Positions 8,574 through 15,805 of a stretch of DNA of 64,000 nucleotides are shown here, piece by piece (the stretch's first letter is position 1; every line of letters starts with the position of its first letter). Under the pieces are notes generated by a model. The model was not told where the DNA came from. It saw only the letters and a program-made list of their open reading frames with translations, and ran no database searches. This DNA comes from Actinobacteria bacterium OV320 (lineage in GTDB: Bacteria > Actinomycetota > Actinomycetes > Streptomycetales > Streptomycetaceae). The stretch spans positions 372,001 through 436,000 of the forward strand of contig LJCX01000028.1 in the NCBI GenBank assembly GCA_001298545.1, written 5' to 3'. A program made the position numbers and the translations under genes.

Positions 8574-9815
8574 ATGGGCGACTCCCGCACCAATCTCTGG
8601 TCTCATCCGACGCTCACCACCGCGGCTGTTGAAGAGGACTGGGGCGCGGTCTTCCGCACCTATCGCAAGCTCACCGGCCTCAGTCAGACCAAGCTCGGAG
8701 AACTCGTCGGCCTGGCCCAACCAGATGTTTCGGACATCGAGCGAGGCCGCCGCCGCGTGACCTCCGTCGAAGTACAACAGCGCATCGTGGCTGGTCTCGA
8801 GATTCCTGAGCATCTTCAGGCCACAGGTGCGCCGCCGACCTCGGTACCCCGGCTCGCCCTGACCGGCACGGGGCCCGACGAGGACCTGCTGGCGCGCGTG
8901 ACGAGTGTCGTCGACACCGAGCACCACGTGGACGCCCCTACTCTGGACTGGCTTGATCGGCTGCTCGCAGAACACCGGCGCGCCGAGGACCAGATCGGCT
9001 CACGCCCGCTCGTCACCGTCATGCGACAGCAGCTCCGAACGGTCGTCGACCTGTACGCGGGAGCCCGCGGGCCGCTTGCCTGCCGTGTGGTGCGTCTCGC
9101 TTCCGAGCATGCACAGTTCCTCGCCTGGATGGCGCAGGACCAAGCACAAACGGCCGCTGCACTGGCCTGGTACGACCGCAGCCACGAATGGGCGTTGGAA
9201 GCCGGCGACGCCAACATGGCTGCCACGACACTGAGCATGAAGGCACACATGGCCTGGTCGGGCGGCCGCGGCACCCGGTGCGTCCGGTTGGCGGAGGCCG
9301 CCCGCTGGTCTGCCCCCGGCACTTCCCTCGGCGTGCAGGGCATGGCCGCTCAGATGGAGGCCCGCGGCCACGCCCTCAATGGCGACTCCGACGACGCGCA
9401 CCGCCGCCTGGACGAAGCGCAGGGCCTGATCAGCCGCGCGTCACAGCGCCCCGAAGACGAACCTCCGTGGATGTACTTCTACGGAGAGACGTGGTTCACC
9501 CTCCAGCGGGGCATGGCCGCTCTGCACCTACGGGACTGGCGGGGCGCTGTCGATCACCTGACCGTCGGACTGGACGCACTGCCCGACGACTACCTGCGGG
9601 ACAAGACCTGGTACCGCGCCTGCCTCACGCACGCGCTGGCAGGCGCCGGAGAGGCCGCCCAGTCGCTTGCCGCAGGCCTGGCCTGCTTGCCCGATGCCGC
9701 AGCCATCGGCCGCCCACACTCCTGGAACGAGCTGCACACCGCCGCGGCCGTGCTGTTGCGTCGCGGGGCCGATGAGGGGCGACAGCTCGTCGCTGCCCTA
9801 CGCGAGCACGACTGA
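8574..9815 (+). CDS. XRE-family regulator with C-terminal helical-repeat domain
   Basis: 413 residues. The HTH lies near residues 25-80 (WGAVFRTYRKLTGLSQTKLG, VGLAQPDVSDIERGRRRVT). The rest is a long alpha-helical array consistent with TPR repeats (AQTAAALAWYDRSHEWALEA, GHALNGDSDDAHRRLDEAQG, LAGAGEAAQSLAAGLACLPD). Such proteins are common Streptomyces regulators that sense a ligand or peptide. The ATG is chosen because GGAG precedes it by a few bases. It is divergent from the DUF6415 gene and directly upstream of a broken Nudix gene. Confidence 0.88.
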   Translation: MGDSRTNLWSHPTLTTAAVEEDWGAVFRTYRKLTGLSQTKLGELVGLAQPDVSDIERGRRRVTSVEVQQRIVAGLEIPEHLQATGAPPTSVPRLALTGTGPDEDLLARVTSVVDTEHHVDAPTLDWLDRLLAEHRRAEDQIGSRPLVTVMRQQLRTVVDLYAGARGPLACRVVRLASEHAQFLAWMAQDQAQTAAALAWYDRSHEWALEAGDANMAATTLSMKAHMAWSGGRGTRCVRLAEAARWSAPGTSLGVQGMAAQMEARGHALNGDSDDAHRRLDEAQGLISRASQRPEDEPPWMYFYGETWFTLQRGMAALHLRDWRGAVDHLTVGLDALPDDYLRDKTWYRACLTHALAGAGEAAQSLAAGLACLPDAAAIGRPHSWNELHTAAAVLLRRGADEGRQLVAALREHD

Positions 9816-9853
9816 GCGGCTGCGGGGCACACCTGTAAGGGAAAGTGAGATCG

Positions 9854-10202
9854 ATGGACAGGCGTGACTACGAGGACGACCCGAGCGCACCCAGGGCGAA
9901 CAGCCTCGTACCTGCGGCCTCTGTCGTCGTCTCCGACGGTGCGGGGCGCATCCTGCTCCAGCGCCGGACCGACAACGGCATGTGGGCGCTGCCCAGTGGT
10001 GCCATGAACATCGGTGATGTCCCTGCCCGACTGCGCAGTCCGGGAGACCCGCGTGGAGGCGGGACTGGACATCGAGATTGTCGGAATCGCCGGCACGTAC
10101 TCCGACCCACAACATGCACTGCTTCGGGCGGGCGCTCGTCGCTCCCCGCAGTTCCCGTGGAATGTCGGTGAATTGAAATACCTGTGGGATCAAGGGAGTT
10201 GA
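9854..10202 (+). pseudogene. Broken Nudix hydrolase
   Basis: The first part (ATG 9854, MDRRDYEDDPSAP...) matches the start of a Nudix protein through LQRRTDNGMWALPSGAMNIG in one frame. The continuation SLPDCAVRETRVEAGLDIEI lies in the next frame, starting at about 10017. A single-base shift near 10015 is therefore needed to join them. The Nudix box is also damaged: the expected REExxEExG reads RETRVEAG, losing the two metal-binding Glu. After YSDPQH the frame runs into unrelated sequence and stops at 10202, so the C-terminal half is missing. Confidence 0.8.
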
Positions 10203-10209
10203 TCACGTC

Positions 10210-10674
10210 ATGACTCAAGGTCCCGCACCTCGTACGCTGTCCGACGACGCGCTCTCCGAGTTGCTCGGGCGACAGCGGTTCGGCACGCTCGCCACCGTCC
10301 GGCGTACCGGGCATCCGCACCTGACCACGATGCTCTACAGCTGGGACGCCGACGCCCGGATCGTGCGGTTCTCGACGACGGCCGACCGCGTCAAGCTCCA
10401 GCACCTGCGCCGCGACCCGCACGCCGCCCTGCATGTGTCGGGCGACGACGTGTGGTCGTTCGCCGTCGCCGAGGGCGAGGCCGAGGTCTCCGGGGTCACG
10501 GCCGTCCCCGGTGACGCGGTCGGACGGGAGCTGCTCGGGATGATCCCGGCGGACGCGCGACCCGAGGGCGAGGACGAGGACGCGTTCCTGGAGCAGCAGG
10601 TCGCCGAACGCCGGGTGGTCGTCCGGCTGAAGGTGGACCGGCTGTACGGGACGGCGCTCGACGTCGACGGCTAG
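10210..10674 (+). CDS. PPOX-class F420/FMN-dependent enzyme
   Basis: 154 residues with the split-barrel flavin fold. Key stretches are LGRQRFGTLATVRRTGHPHL, the strand RIVRFSTTADRVKLQHLRRD, and AALHVSGDDVWSFAVAEGEA. The pattern fits TIGR03618-like PPOX-class F420-dependent proteins, abundant in Streptomyces. The probable cofactor is F420 or FMN; the substrate cannot be read from the sequence. It starts eight bases after the broken Nudix frame and ends before a strong bidirectional terminator. Confidence 0.85.
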   Translation: MTQGPAPRTLSDDALSELLGRQRFGTLATVRRTGHPHLTTMLYSWDADARIVRFSTTADRVKLQHLRRDPHAALHVSGDDVWSFAVAEGEAEVSGVTAVPGDAVGRELLGMIPADARPEGEDEDAFLEQQVAERRVVVRLKVDRLYGTALDVDG

Positions 10675-10706
10675 ACACGGCTGGAGACGGCTGGAGAACA
10701 CCGCGT

Positions 10707-10738
10707 ACGGGTGCGAGGGGAGGACCCCTCGCACCCGT
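10707..10738. terminator. Bidirectional hairpin terminator
   Basis: A perfect 14-bp stem (acgggtgcgagggg / cccctcgcacccgt) with a 4-base loop at 10721-10724. It lies between the convergent PPOX and pectate-lyase genes, so it can serve both. Confidence 0.85.
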
Positions 10739-10754
10739 GTCGGCCGGCCGCTCG

Positions 10755-12338
10755 TTACAGCGTCACCTTGGTGCCGCCCAGCGTCACCACCAGCTGGCCG
10801 TTCGAGGCGAAGGACCAGGCGAGGGCGCCGCCGTAGGAGGAGGCGCACCGGGAGCCGTTGGCGCCGGTCCAGAACTGGTTGGTGCTGTCGGCGTCACCGA
10901 CCGTCTTGTCGTTGGAGCCGCTGACGTTGTACCGGCAGGACGTGTTGGTGCGGAACACCGAGGTCCCCGCGTCCCACGAGTAGTTGCGCTCGGCGTTGTC
11001 GACGCTCAGGTTGTTCGACACGGCCATGGAGCCCGGGTTGCTGTTGTACGTGAACCCGTGATGACCGTTGCGGTACGCGATGCTGCGCCGGACGACGTGG
11101 TTGACGGCGATGTCGTCGCCGCCGAGCTTGTAGCCGTTGCGGTCGCCGTTGGTGTTCACGGTGCCGTCGGAGAGGGTGCCGTTGCTGTAGGAGAGGGAGT
11201 CCTCGACGGTCACCGGGCCGATGGCTCCGGTGTCGGTCTTGGTGTAGAGGTCCCAGCCGTCGTCGATGTTGTGGTGCGAGACGGCGTACCGGAAGACGTT
11301 GCCTGTTCCGGTGGTGAGTTTCGCGGCGAAGCCGTCGGCGTCCTCGCCGTCGGAGTCGGCGTTGTCGTGCGACTCGGCGGAGAGGATCAGGTTGTCGGAC
11401 GGCCACTGCGCGGCGGGCGTGCTGGAGGCGATCCGGCCGAGCTGGAGCCCGGTGTCGTGGTTGAAGCGGGTGACGGTGCGCTCGATGACGTTGTGGCTGC
11501 CGCCGACGTAGATCCCGTTGTCACCGGCGTGTTCGACGACGACTCCGTAGACATGCCAGTACGAGCCGAACAGCTGGAGCCCGCGGTTCGACGAACTCTC
11601 GCTCTGCGCCGAGAAGTTGAGGACCGGCGTCTCACCCGGGTAGGCGGACAGGGTGGTCAGCGCGCTCGCCGTGCCGCTGCTGGTCGCCGGGACGGTGACC
11701 GTCGACGGCTGGGCGTACGTCCCGCCGCGCAGGTAGATCGTGCCGCCCGCGGTGACCCGGCTGATCGCCGAGGTGAGGGTGGTCGGGGCCGACTGGGTGC
11801 CGGCCGCGCCGTCCGTGCCGCTCGGTGAGACGTAGAGCGCGCCGCCGGCCGGGGGTGTGGTGCTGTCGGCGGTCGTCGCCTCCAGGTAGTCGACGTTGGG
11901 CAGACCGGCCGCGGTGGTCGGGGTGAGCCGGACGGTGTTGCTGCCCGCGTTGAGGGACACCGTGAGCGTCTTGGTGACCCAGGTCGACCAGGCGGCGGTG
12001 GCCTCGAAGGACGGCGTCTGCACGGTCGTGCCGTTGACGACCAGGGAGGCCGGGCGCGCCGTGCCGCCGCCGTTGGCGAAGCGGACGTTGAGCGTCGCCG
12101 TGCCGGCCGTGGCCGCGTTCACGGTGAACTGGGCGTAGCCGCTGGTCGCGTTGGTGCCGTTGCAGAATCCGCTGCCGGAGTAGCCGGTCCAGTCGGAGTC
12201 GATGGTGCCGGCGCAGACCGCCGGGGAGGTCTCCGCCTCGTAGCGGGTGGTGGTGGCCGCCTGGGCCGTGGTGCCGGACAGCGCGACGAGCGCTCCTGCC
12301 ACCAGGCTGACGCAGGTCATGACGGATCTCAGCTGCAT
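10755..12338 (-). CDS. Secreted pectate-lyase-like protein: CBM35 plus parallel beta-helix (PL9 type)
   Basis: 527 residues. A signal peptide occupies residues 1-28 (cleavage near AQA/A). Residues 30-150 form a CBM35-like beta-sandwich (TTRYEAETSPAVC, GSNTVRLTP, PNVDYLEAT). After a TTPPAGG linker, a right-handed beta-helix starts at ALYVSPSGTDGAAGTQSAPT and includes GIYVGGSHNVIERTVTRFNH and DGWDLYTKTDTGAIGPV. The helix and the DNADSDGEDADGF block match PL9 pectate lyases that use Lys and Ca2+. Expected role: extracellular cleavage of polygalacturonate. A LacI-type palindrome lies 43 bp upstream of the start. Confidence 0.88.
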   Translation of the reverse strand: MQLRSVMTCVSLVAGALVALSGTTAQAATTTRYEAETSPAVCAGTIDSDWTGYSGSGFCNGTNATSGYAQFTVNAATAGTATLNVRFANGGGTARPASLVVNGTTVQTPSFEATAAWSTWVTKTLTVSLNAGSNTVRLTPTTAAGLPNVDYLEATTADSTTPPAGGALYVSPSGTDGAAGTQSAPTTLTSAISRVTAGGTIYLRGGTYAQPSTVTVPATSSGTASALTTLSAYPGETPVLNFSAQSESSSNRGLQLFGSYWHVYGVVVEHAGDNGIYVGGSHNVIERTVTRFNHDTGLQLGRIASSTPAAQWPSDNLILSAESHDNADSDGEDADGFAAKLTTGTGNVFRYAVSHHNIDDGWDLYTKTDTGAIGPVTVEDSLSYSNGTLSDGTVNTNGDRNGYKLGGDDIAVNHVVRRSIAYRNGHHGFTYNSNPGSMAVSNNLSVDNAERNYSWDAGTSVFRTNTSCRYNVSGSNDKTVGDADSTNQFWTGANGSRCASSYGGALAWSFASNGQLVVTLGGTKVTL

Positions 12339-12380
12339 GATTCATCTCCAGGAACGGAACGAGTGCGGGTCGGCCGGACC

Positions 12381-12394
12381 AGAAAGCGCTTTCT
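12381..12394. promoter_or_regulatory. LacI-family-type palindrome upstream of the pectate lyase
   Basis: A perfect 14-bp palindrome, AGAAAGCGCTTTCT, 43 bp upstream of the lyase start. The central GCGC and symmetric A/T-flanked arms are typical of LacI/GalR-family operators controlling carbohydrate enzymes in actinobacteria. No LacI gene is in the window, so the regulator would act in trans. Confidence 0.65.
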
Positions 12395-12600
12395 CCCGGA
12401 AGTTAGGGGCGTGGCGTGGGCGCGTCAAGAGACGCGTACCTGTTCTCTGTTCACATCTGTGGACGGATGTGTGGTGTCTGCTCGGGTGCGCTCGATCTCC
12501 TCAAGGGATCCGTGCAGGAGCGTCACACAGACTGCACACAGTCCTTCGAACGAGTCGTTAGCGTTGCCGGCCATCGGACCCCCGCGTAGGAAGACCGCAG

Positions 12601-13599
12601 ATGGACTACTGCTCCACGTGTCGCCGGCATCTCAACGGCGCCCTGGTGTGCCCTGGATGCGGCGCCTACGCTCCGGACATCGCGCCGGTCACGGTCGACC
12701 GCGGCATCGCCCCGGCCCGGGTCGCGATGACGACACGGATATCACCCCCGGTGCCGGATCCGACGCCTGCGAGACTCACGCCTGCGTCGCCGCCGTACGC
12801 GGACACCTCGACGTACGCGGACACCGCCCCGTACGCGGACACCTCGACGTACGGGGACACCCCGGCGTCGGCCGCCCCGTCGCCCGACTCCGAGAGCGTG
12901 CCGTCCGCGACGGCCGTTCCCTACGCACGGCAGGGGCGGGCCGCCCGGCGGCGGCAGCTGGCCCGCTGGAAGAAGAACCAGCGTCGAGCCGTGGTCGCGA
13001 CGGCGGTCGCCCTCGTCGGAGGCGGTCTGACCTTCGCCGCGCTGGACCGCCAGACCGGCGACCAGGCACAGGCGGCCACCATGCCGGAGACCCCGACCAC
13101 GGCGGGCGGCGAGGAACCGACCCTGGAGCACACCCTGCCGACGGTGAGCCGCTCCGGCGCGCACCGGACCTCGCCCTCACCCAGCACCCCGCGGTCGTCG
13201 ACGAACACCCACCCGGACTCGCTGGCCTCCTCCCCCGCCACGGTGCCGTCCGTACCCCGGCAGCGGACCGGAACCTCGTCCGCCGACGGAACGGCCACCG
13301 GCACGACCGGCACCACGGACACGACCGGCACGAACGGGGCCAGTGGCGCGAGTGGCGCGGGTGGGCAGCAGTCGTCCGCCGCCACCTCGACCGACGGCAC
13401 GGAGTCCTCGAACTCGAACTCCGCCTCGAACTCCGCCGCCAATTCCTCGACTTCGTCGTCATCGTCGTCGTCTTCATCGTCGTCGTCTTCATCGTCGTCG
13501 TCTTCGTCGAACTCCTCGTCGTCCTCCTCGACGAGCACCGCCCCCGCGGGGACCTCGCCTTCGGACGTCTGCCTGCTGGGCCTGATCTGCCTCGGCTGA
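12601..13599 (+). CDS. SCO2400-family zinc-ribbon, Ser-rich membrane protein
   Basis: 332 residues. The N-terminus MDYCSTCRRHLNGALVCPGC is a four-Cys zinc ribbon. A degenerate Tyr-Ala-Asp-Thr repeat (residues about 62-85) follows. One TM segment is near residues 130-150 (VVATAVALVGGGLTFAAL). The exterior part is Thr/Ser-rich, with a poly-Ser block of over 20 Ser near residue 290. The C-terminus is SDVCLLGLICLG, a strongly conserved hydrophobic Cys-containing end in this family. Such proteins are developmentally associated in Streptomyces; the molecular function is unknown. Confidence 0.82.
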   Translation: MDYCSTCRRHLNGALVCPGCGAYAPDIAPVTVDRGIAPARVAMTTRISPPVPDPTPARLTPASPPYADTSTYADTAPYADTSTYGDTPASAAPSPDSESVPSATAVPYARQGRAARRRQLARWKKNQRRAVVATAVALVGGGLTFAALDRQTGDQAQAATMPETPTTAGGEEPTLEHTLPTVSRSGAHRTSPSPSTPRSSTNTHPDSLASSPATVPSVPRQRTGTSSADGTATGTTGTTDTTGTNGASGASGAGGQQSSAATSTDGTESSNSNSASNSAANSSTSSSSSSSSSSSSSSSSSSSNSSSSSSTSTAPAGTSPSDVCLLGLICLG

Positions 13600-13600
13600 T

Positions 13601-13622
13601 GGGGCCGGGGCTGCTCGGCCCC
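13601..13622 (+). terminator. Short hairpin after the SCO2400-like gene
   Basis: A 7-bp stem (ggggccg / cggcccc) with an 8-base loop, two bases past the stop codon. It is GC-only and without a T tract. Confidence 0.45.
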
Positions 13623-13846
13623 AGCTCACGGACGTGCGCAGGGCCCACCGGGGGCGCACGCGCGACGGGTCCCGCCCCGGGGCCCGCTCGACATGCACCG
13701 CATCACACTGCGCGGCGACCGGCCCCGGGGAACGGGGGCTGAGGGGGCCGAGGCGAACCAGGGAACTTATCGGGGCGGCGGTTAGTTTCTACGTTGCTGT
13801 AGATCTTGTGCAGTCACTTACTCCGCCCCGACCTTCTGGAGTTCTC

Positions 13847-14302
13847 ATGGCCCTGTGGGACCGCATCAAGGAGTCCGCGTCGACGATGCAGACCCAGCTC
13901 GTGTCGAAGAAGAACGACCTCAAGAGCGGCGCCTTCCGTGACGCGAGCATGGCGATGTGTGCCCTGGTCGCGGCGGCGGACGGCACCATCGACCCCGCGG
14001 AGCGGCGCCGGGTGGCACAGCTGATCGCCTCCAACGAGGTGCTGCAGAACTTCGACGCCACGGATCTCCAGCGGCGCTTCGACGACAACCTCAACAAGCT
14101 GACCACCGACTTCGACTTCGGCAAGGTCAGCGTTCTCCAGGAGATCGCCAAGGCGAAGAAGAAGCCGGCCGAGGCACGGGCCGTCATCCAGATCGGCATC
14201 GTGATCGGCGGCGCCGACGGCGACTTCGACAAGACCGAGCAGGCCGTCGTACGGGAGGCGTGCTTCACCCTCGACCTGCCGCCGCACGAGTTCGACCTCT
14301 GA
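13847..14302 (+). CDS. TerB-family tellurite-resistance-like protein
   Basis: 151 residues, all alpha. The TerB signature includes ALVAAADGTIDPAERRRVAQ in the first half and GADGDFDKTEQAVVREAC in the second; both are acidic metal-binding-like DG(x)ID/DGDFD loops. TerB proteins belong to the Ter stress network and probably act as calcium/metal-responsive scaffolds at the membrane. The ATG has CTGGAG ten bases upstream. It is monocistronic. A TerD-domain fusion is encoded much further right (50121-52310). Confidence 0.92.
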   Translation: MALWDRIKESASTMQTQLVSKKNDLKSGAFRDASMAMCALVAAADGTIDPAERRRVAQLIASNEVLQNFDATDLQRRFDDNLNKLTTDFDFGKVSVLQEIAKAKKKPAEARAVIQIGIVIGGADGDFDKTEQAVVREACFTLDLPPHEFDL

Positions 14303-14414
14303 GCGCGCCCTTGCCGCCGTCGGCGTCGCCACGCTCGGCAAGGTGAAGATGCGCCGCCCGGCCGGGGCGTCGGCGCAGACGCCTGTCAGCTGAAGCCCGT
14401 CAGCCGACGTCCCG

Positions 14415-14777
14415 TCAGCCCCTGTCGGTCAGGCCGGTCGCCAGGTCGTTCTCGTCCCATCGGACCTCCAGGACGCGGGTCACCGCGTCCCGGTCGATCG
14501 GCCCGAACACGTGCGGGAACAGGGTGCCTTCGGCGACTCCGGGCGGCGGAGCGGGCGCGGCCGCCTCCCATGCGCAGGTCGCGGTGAGCCGCTTCTCGTC
14601 GAGCACGAGCGCCAGCAGCGGCCGGGGGCCGGTCCGGTAGAACGCGTTGACGACGGCGAGCGTGGTCGCCTCGTCGGGCGAGCAGTGGACGAACCCGTCC
14701 TCCGCGAGCGAGGCCGGCGCGTAGGGCCGCTCGGGGGCGGTGCTCCAGTCGTCGAGCGGCACGACGTGATAAATCAT
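14415..14777 (-). CDS. DUF952 family protein
   Basis: 120 residues beginning MIYHVVPLDDW, with the family signature blocks EDGFVHCSPDEAT and LALVLDEKRL and the ending LFPHVFGPIDRDAVTRVL. DUF952 proteins have an ADP-ribosyl-transferase-like fold and unknown reaction. The start is set by the conserved N-terminal Met. Confidence 0.88.
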   Translation of the reverse strand: MIYHVVPLDDWSTAPERPYAPASLAEDGFVHCSPDEATTLAVVNAFYRTGPRPLLALVLDEKRLTATCAWEAAAPAPPPGVAEGTLFPHVFGPIDRDAVTRVLEVRWDENDLATGLTDRG

Positions 14778-14799
14778 CGTCCCGTTATACAGCGGGCGT

Positions 14800-15129
14800 T
14801 CACCCGCCCTCGGGGAGCTCGATGATCTCGCCGTTCTCGTCGAGGGTGTGGGTGCTCCAGTAGACGTCCCACTTGTCGCCGACCTTCTCGGGGACCTTGC
14901 CCTGCGGATAGCGGGCCCAGCCCTCGGCCGGCTCCTCGCCGTCCGGCACACAGTCGCCGCCGCCGCTGTTCACGGCCAGCACCGGGTACTCGCCGCCGCC
15001 GCAGCTCGCCTCCTCGATCTGGAACGAGCAGCCGGTCAGCGTCGCGACGGCCACGGCGGCCGCCATGGCCGCCACGGCCGCACCGGCCAGGGCGCGGCCC
15101 ACTCCCACTCGGTTCCTGGTCCCAGACAC
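14800..15129 (-). CDS. Small lipoprotein (SCO0607-like)
   Basis: 109 residues. The signal peptide ends in the lipobox LTGC, predicting lipidation at Cys34. The mature part has conserved blocks SCGGGEYPVLAV, GGDCVPDGEEPAEGW and RYPQGKVPEKVGDKWDVYWS. The two further Cys may form a disulphide. I associate this pattern with small Streptomyces lipoproteins labelled SCO0607 family. Function unknown; it lies co-directional and upstream of the DUF952 gene. Confidence 0.8.
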   Translation of the reverse strand: MSGTRNRVGVGRALAGAAVAAMAAAVAVATLTGCSFQIEEASCGGGEYPVLAVNSGGGDCVPDGEEPAEGWARYPQGKVPEKVGDKWDVYWSTHTLDENGEIIELPEGG

Positions 15130-15310
15130 GGTGGGCTCCTTCGCACGGCTCGACGGCCGGCCGGCCGCACGGCCGCACCGGGTGTGCGATCAGCCTGCCG
15201 AGCGGCGGGAGTGTTCCTCTTGAGTACGGGTACTCATATGCCTGGGACGACGTCCTCAACACGTCTCGGTGGCGCTCTCCCGGTCCCCGGCCCCTCATCC
15301 GGACCTGTGC

Positions 15311-15316
15311 TACCGT
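15311..15316 (+). promoter_or_regulatory. Possible -10 element of the cold-shock gene
   Basis: TACCGT preceded by TGC forms an extended -10-like hexamer about 155 bp upstream of the csp start, followed by an AT-rich stretch. No convincing -35 is seen. It would give a long 5' leader that contains the hairpin described next. Confidence 0.3.
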
Positions 15317-15351
15317 GATAAAAGTGGCAGTTTCGGTTACCAGAGGCTTTT

Positions 15352-15395
15352 GAGTGCTCTTCGACCTTCCGTCGACGGGCACTCTTTTTGTTTTT
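15352..15395 (+). promoter_or_regulatory. Terminator-like hairpin with T tract in the csp leader
   Basis: gagtgc (15352-15357) pairs with gcactc (15379-15384), with an inner stem tcgac/gtcga, and is followed immediately by tttttgttttt. It looks like an intrinsic terminator 75 bp upstream of the start codon, a plausible cold- or growth-responsive attenuator. The T run is rare in this genome and makes the element stand out. Confidence 0.6.
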
Positions 15396-15470
15396 GGGGC
15401 ATTCCCGATCCTGCCGCACCCGGGTCCGCAAGGTGCGGAGTCCGGGCATTGCCCCATAGGGAGATTCAAC

Positions 15471-15674
15471 ATGGCATCTGGCACCGTGAAGTGGTTCAAC
15501 TCGGAAAAGGGCTTCGGCTTCATCGAGCAGGACGGTGGCGGCGCTGACGTGTTCGCCCACTACTCGAACATCGCCACGTCCGGCTTCCGTGAGCTTCAGG
15601 AAGGCCAGAAGGTTACCTTCGACGTCACTCAGGGCCAGAAGGGCCCGCAGGCGGAGAACATCCAGCCCGCCTGA
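15471..15674 (+). CDS. Cold-shock protein (CspA family)
   Basis: 67 residues, full length for the family. RNP1 is KGFGFIEQ and RNP2 is DVFAHYS; the N-terminus MASGTVKWFNSEKGFGF is canonical. It is a single-stranded RNA/DNA-binding OB-fold chaperone. The gene is followed by a strong hairpin and a DEAD-box helicase gene, a frequent actinobacterial pairing for RNA remodelling at low temperature. Confidence 0.97.
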   Translation: MASGTVKWFNSEKGFGFIEQDGGGADVFAHYSNIATSGFRELQEGQKVTFDVTQGQKGPQAENIQPA

Positions 15675-15736
15675 ACCGCCTGACGCCGCCTGACGCTGAC
15701 GCTGACGCGATCGGCTGCGCATCACGCGGACTACGT

Positions 15737-15772
15737 GGCCGGGGCCCGCACTCCTGAGTGCGGGCCCCGGCC
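15737..15772 (+). terminator. Terminator between csp and the helicase gene
   Basis: Perfect 17-base inverted arms separated by only two bases (ct at 15754-15755). The stem is very GC-rich and is followed by a short T-containing stretch. It probably ends most csp transcripts and allows limited read-through into the helicase gene 34 bp further. Confidence 0.85.
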
Positions 15773-15805
15773 CATGGCATTTTGCCCTTTCGAGGAAGGT
15801 ATCGG

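Noticed and set aside
12921..13538. Acidic Asp/Glu-rich minus-strand frame opposite the SCO2400-like gene
   Set aside because: Poly-Asp/Glu is the complement of the tcg/tca Ser repeat; no ribosome site and no conserved block.
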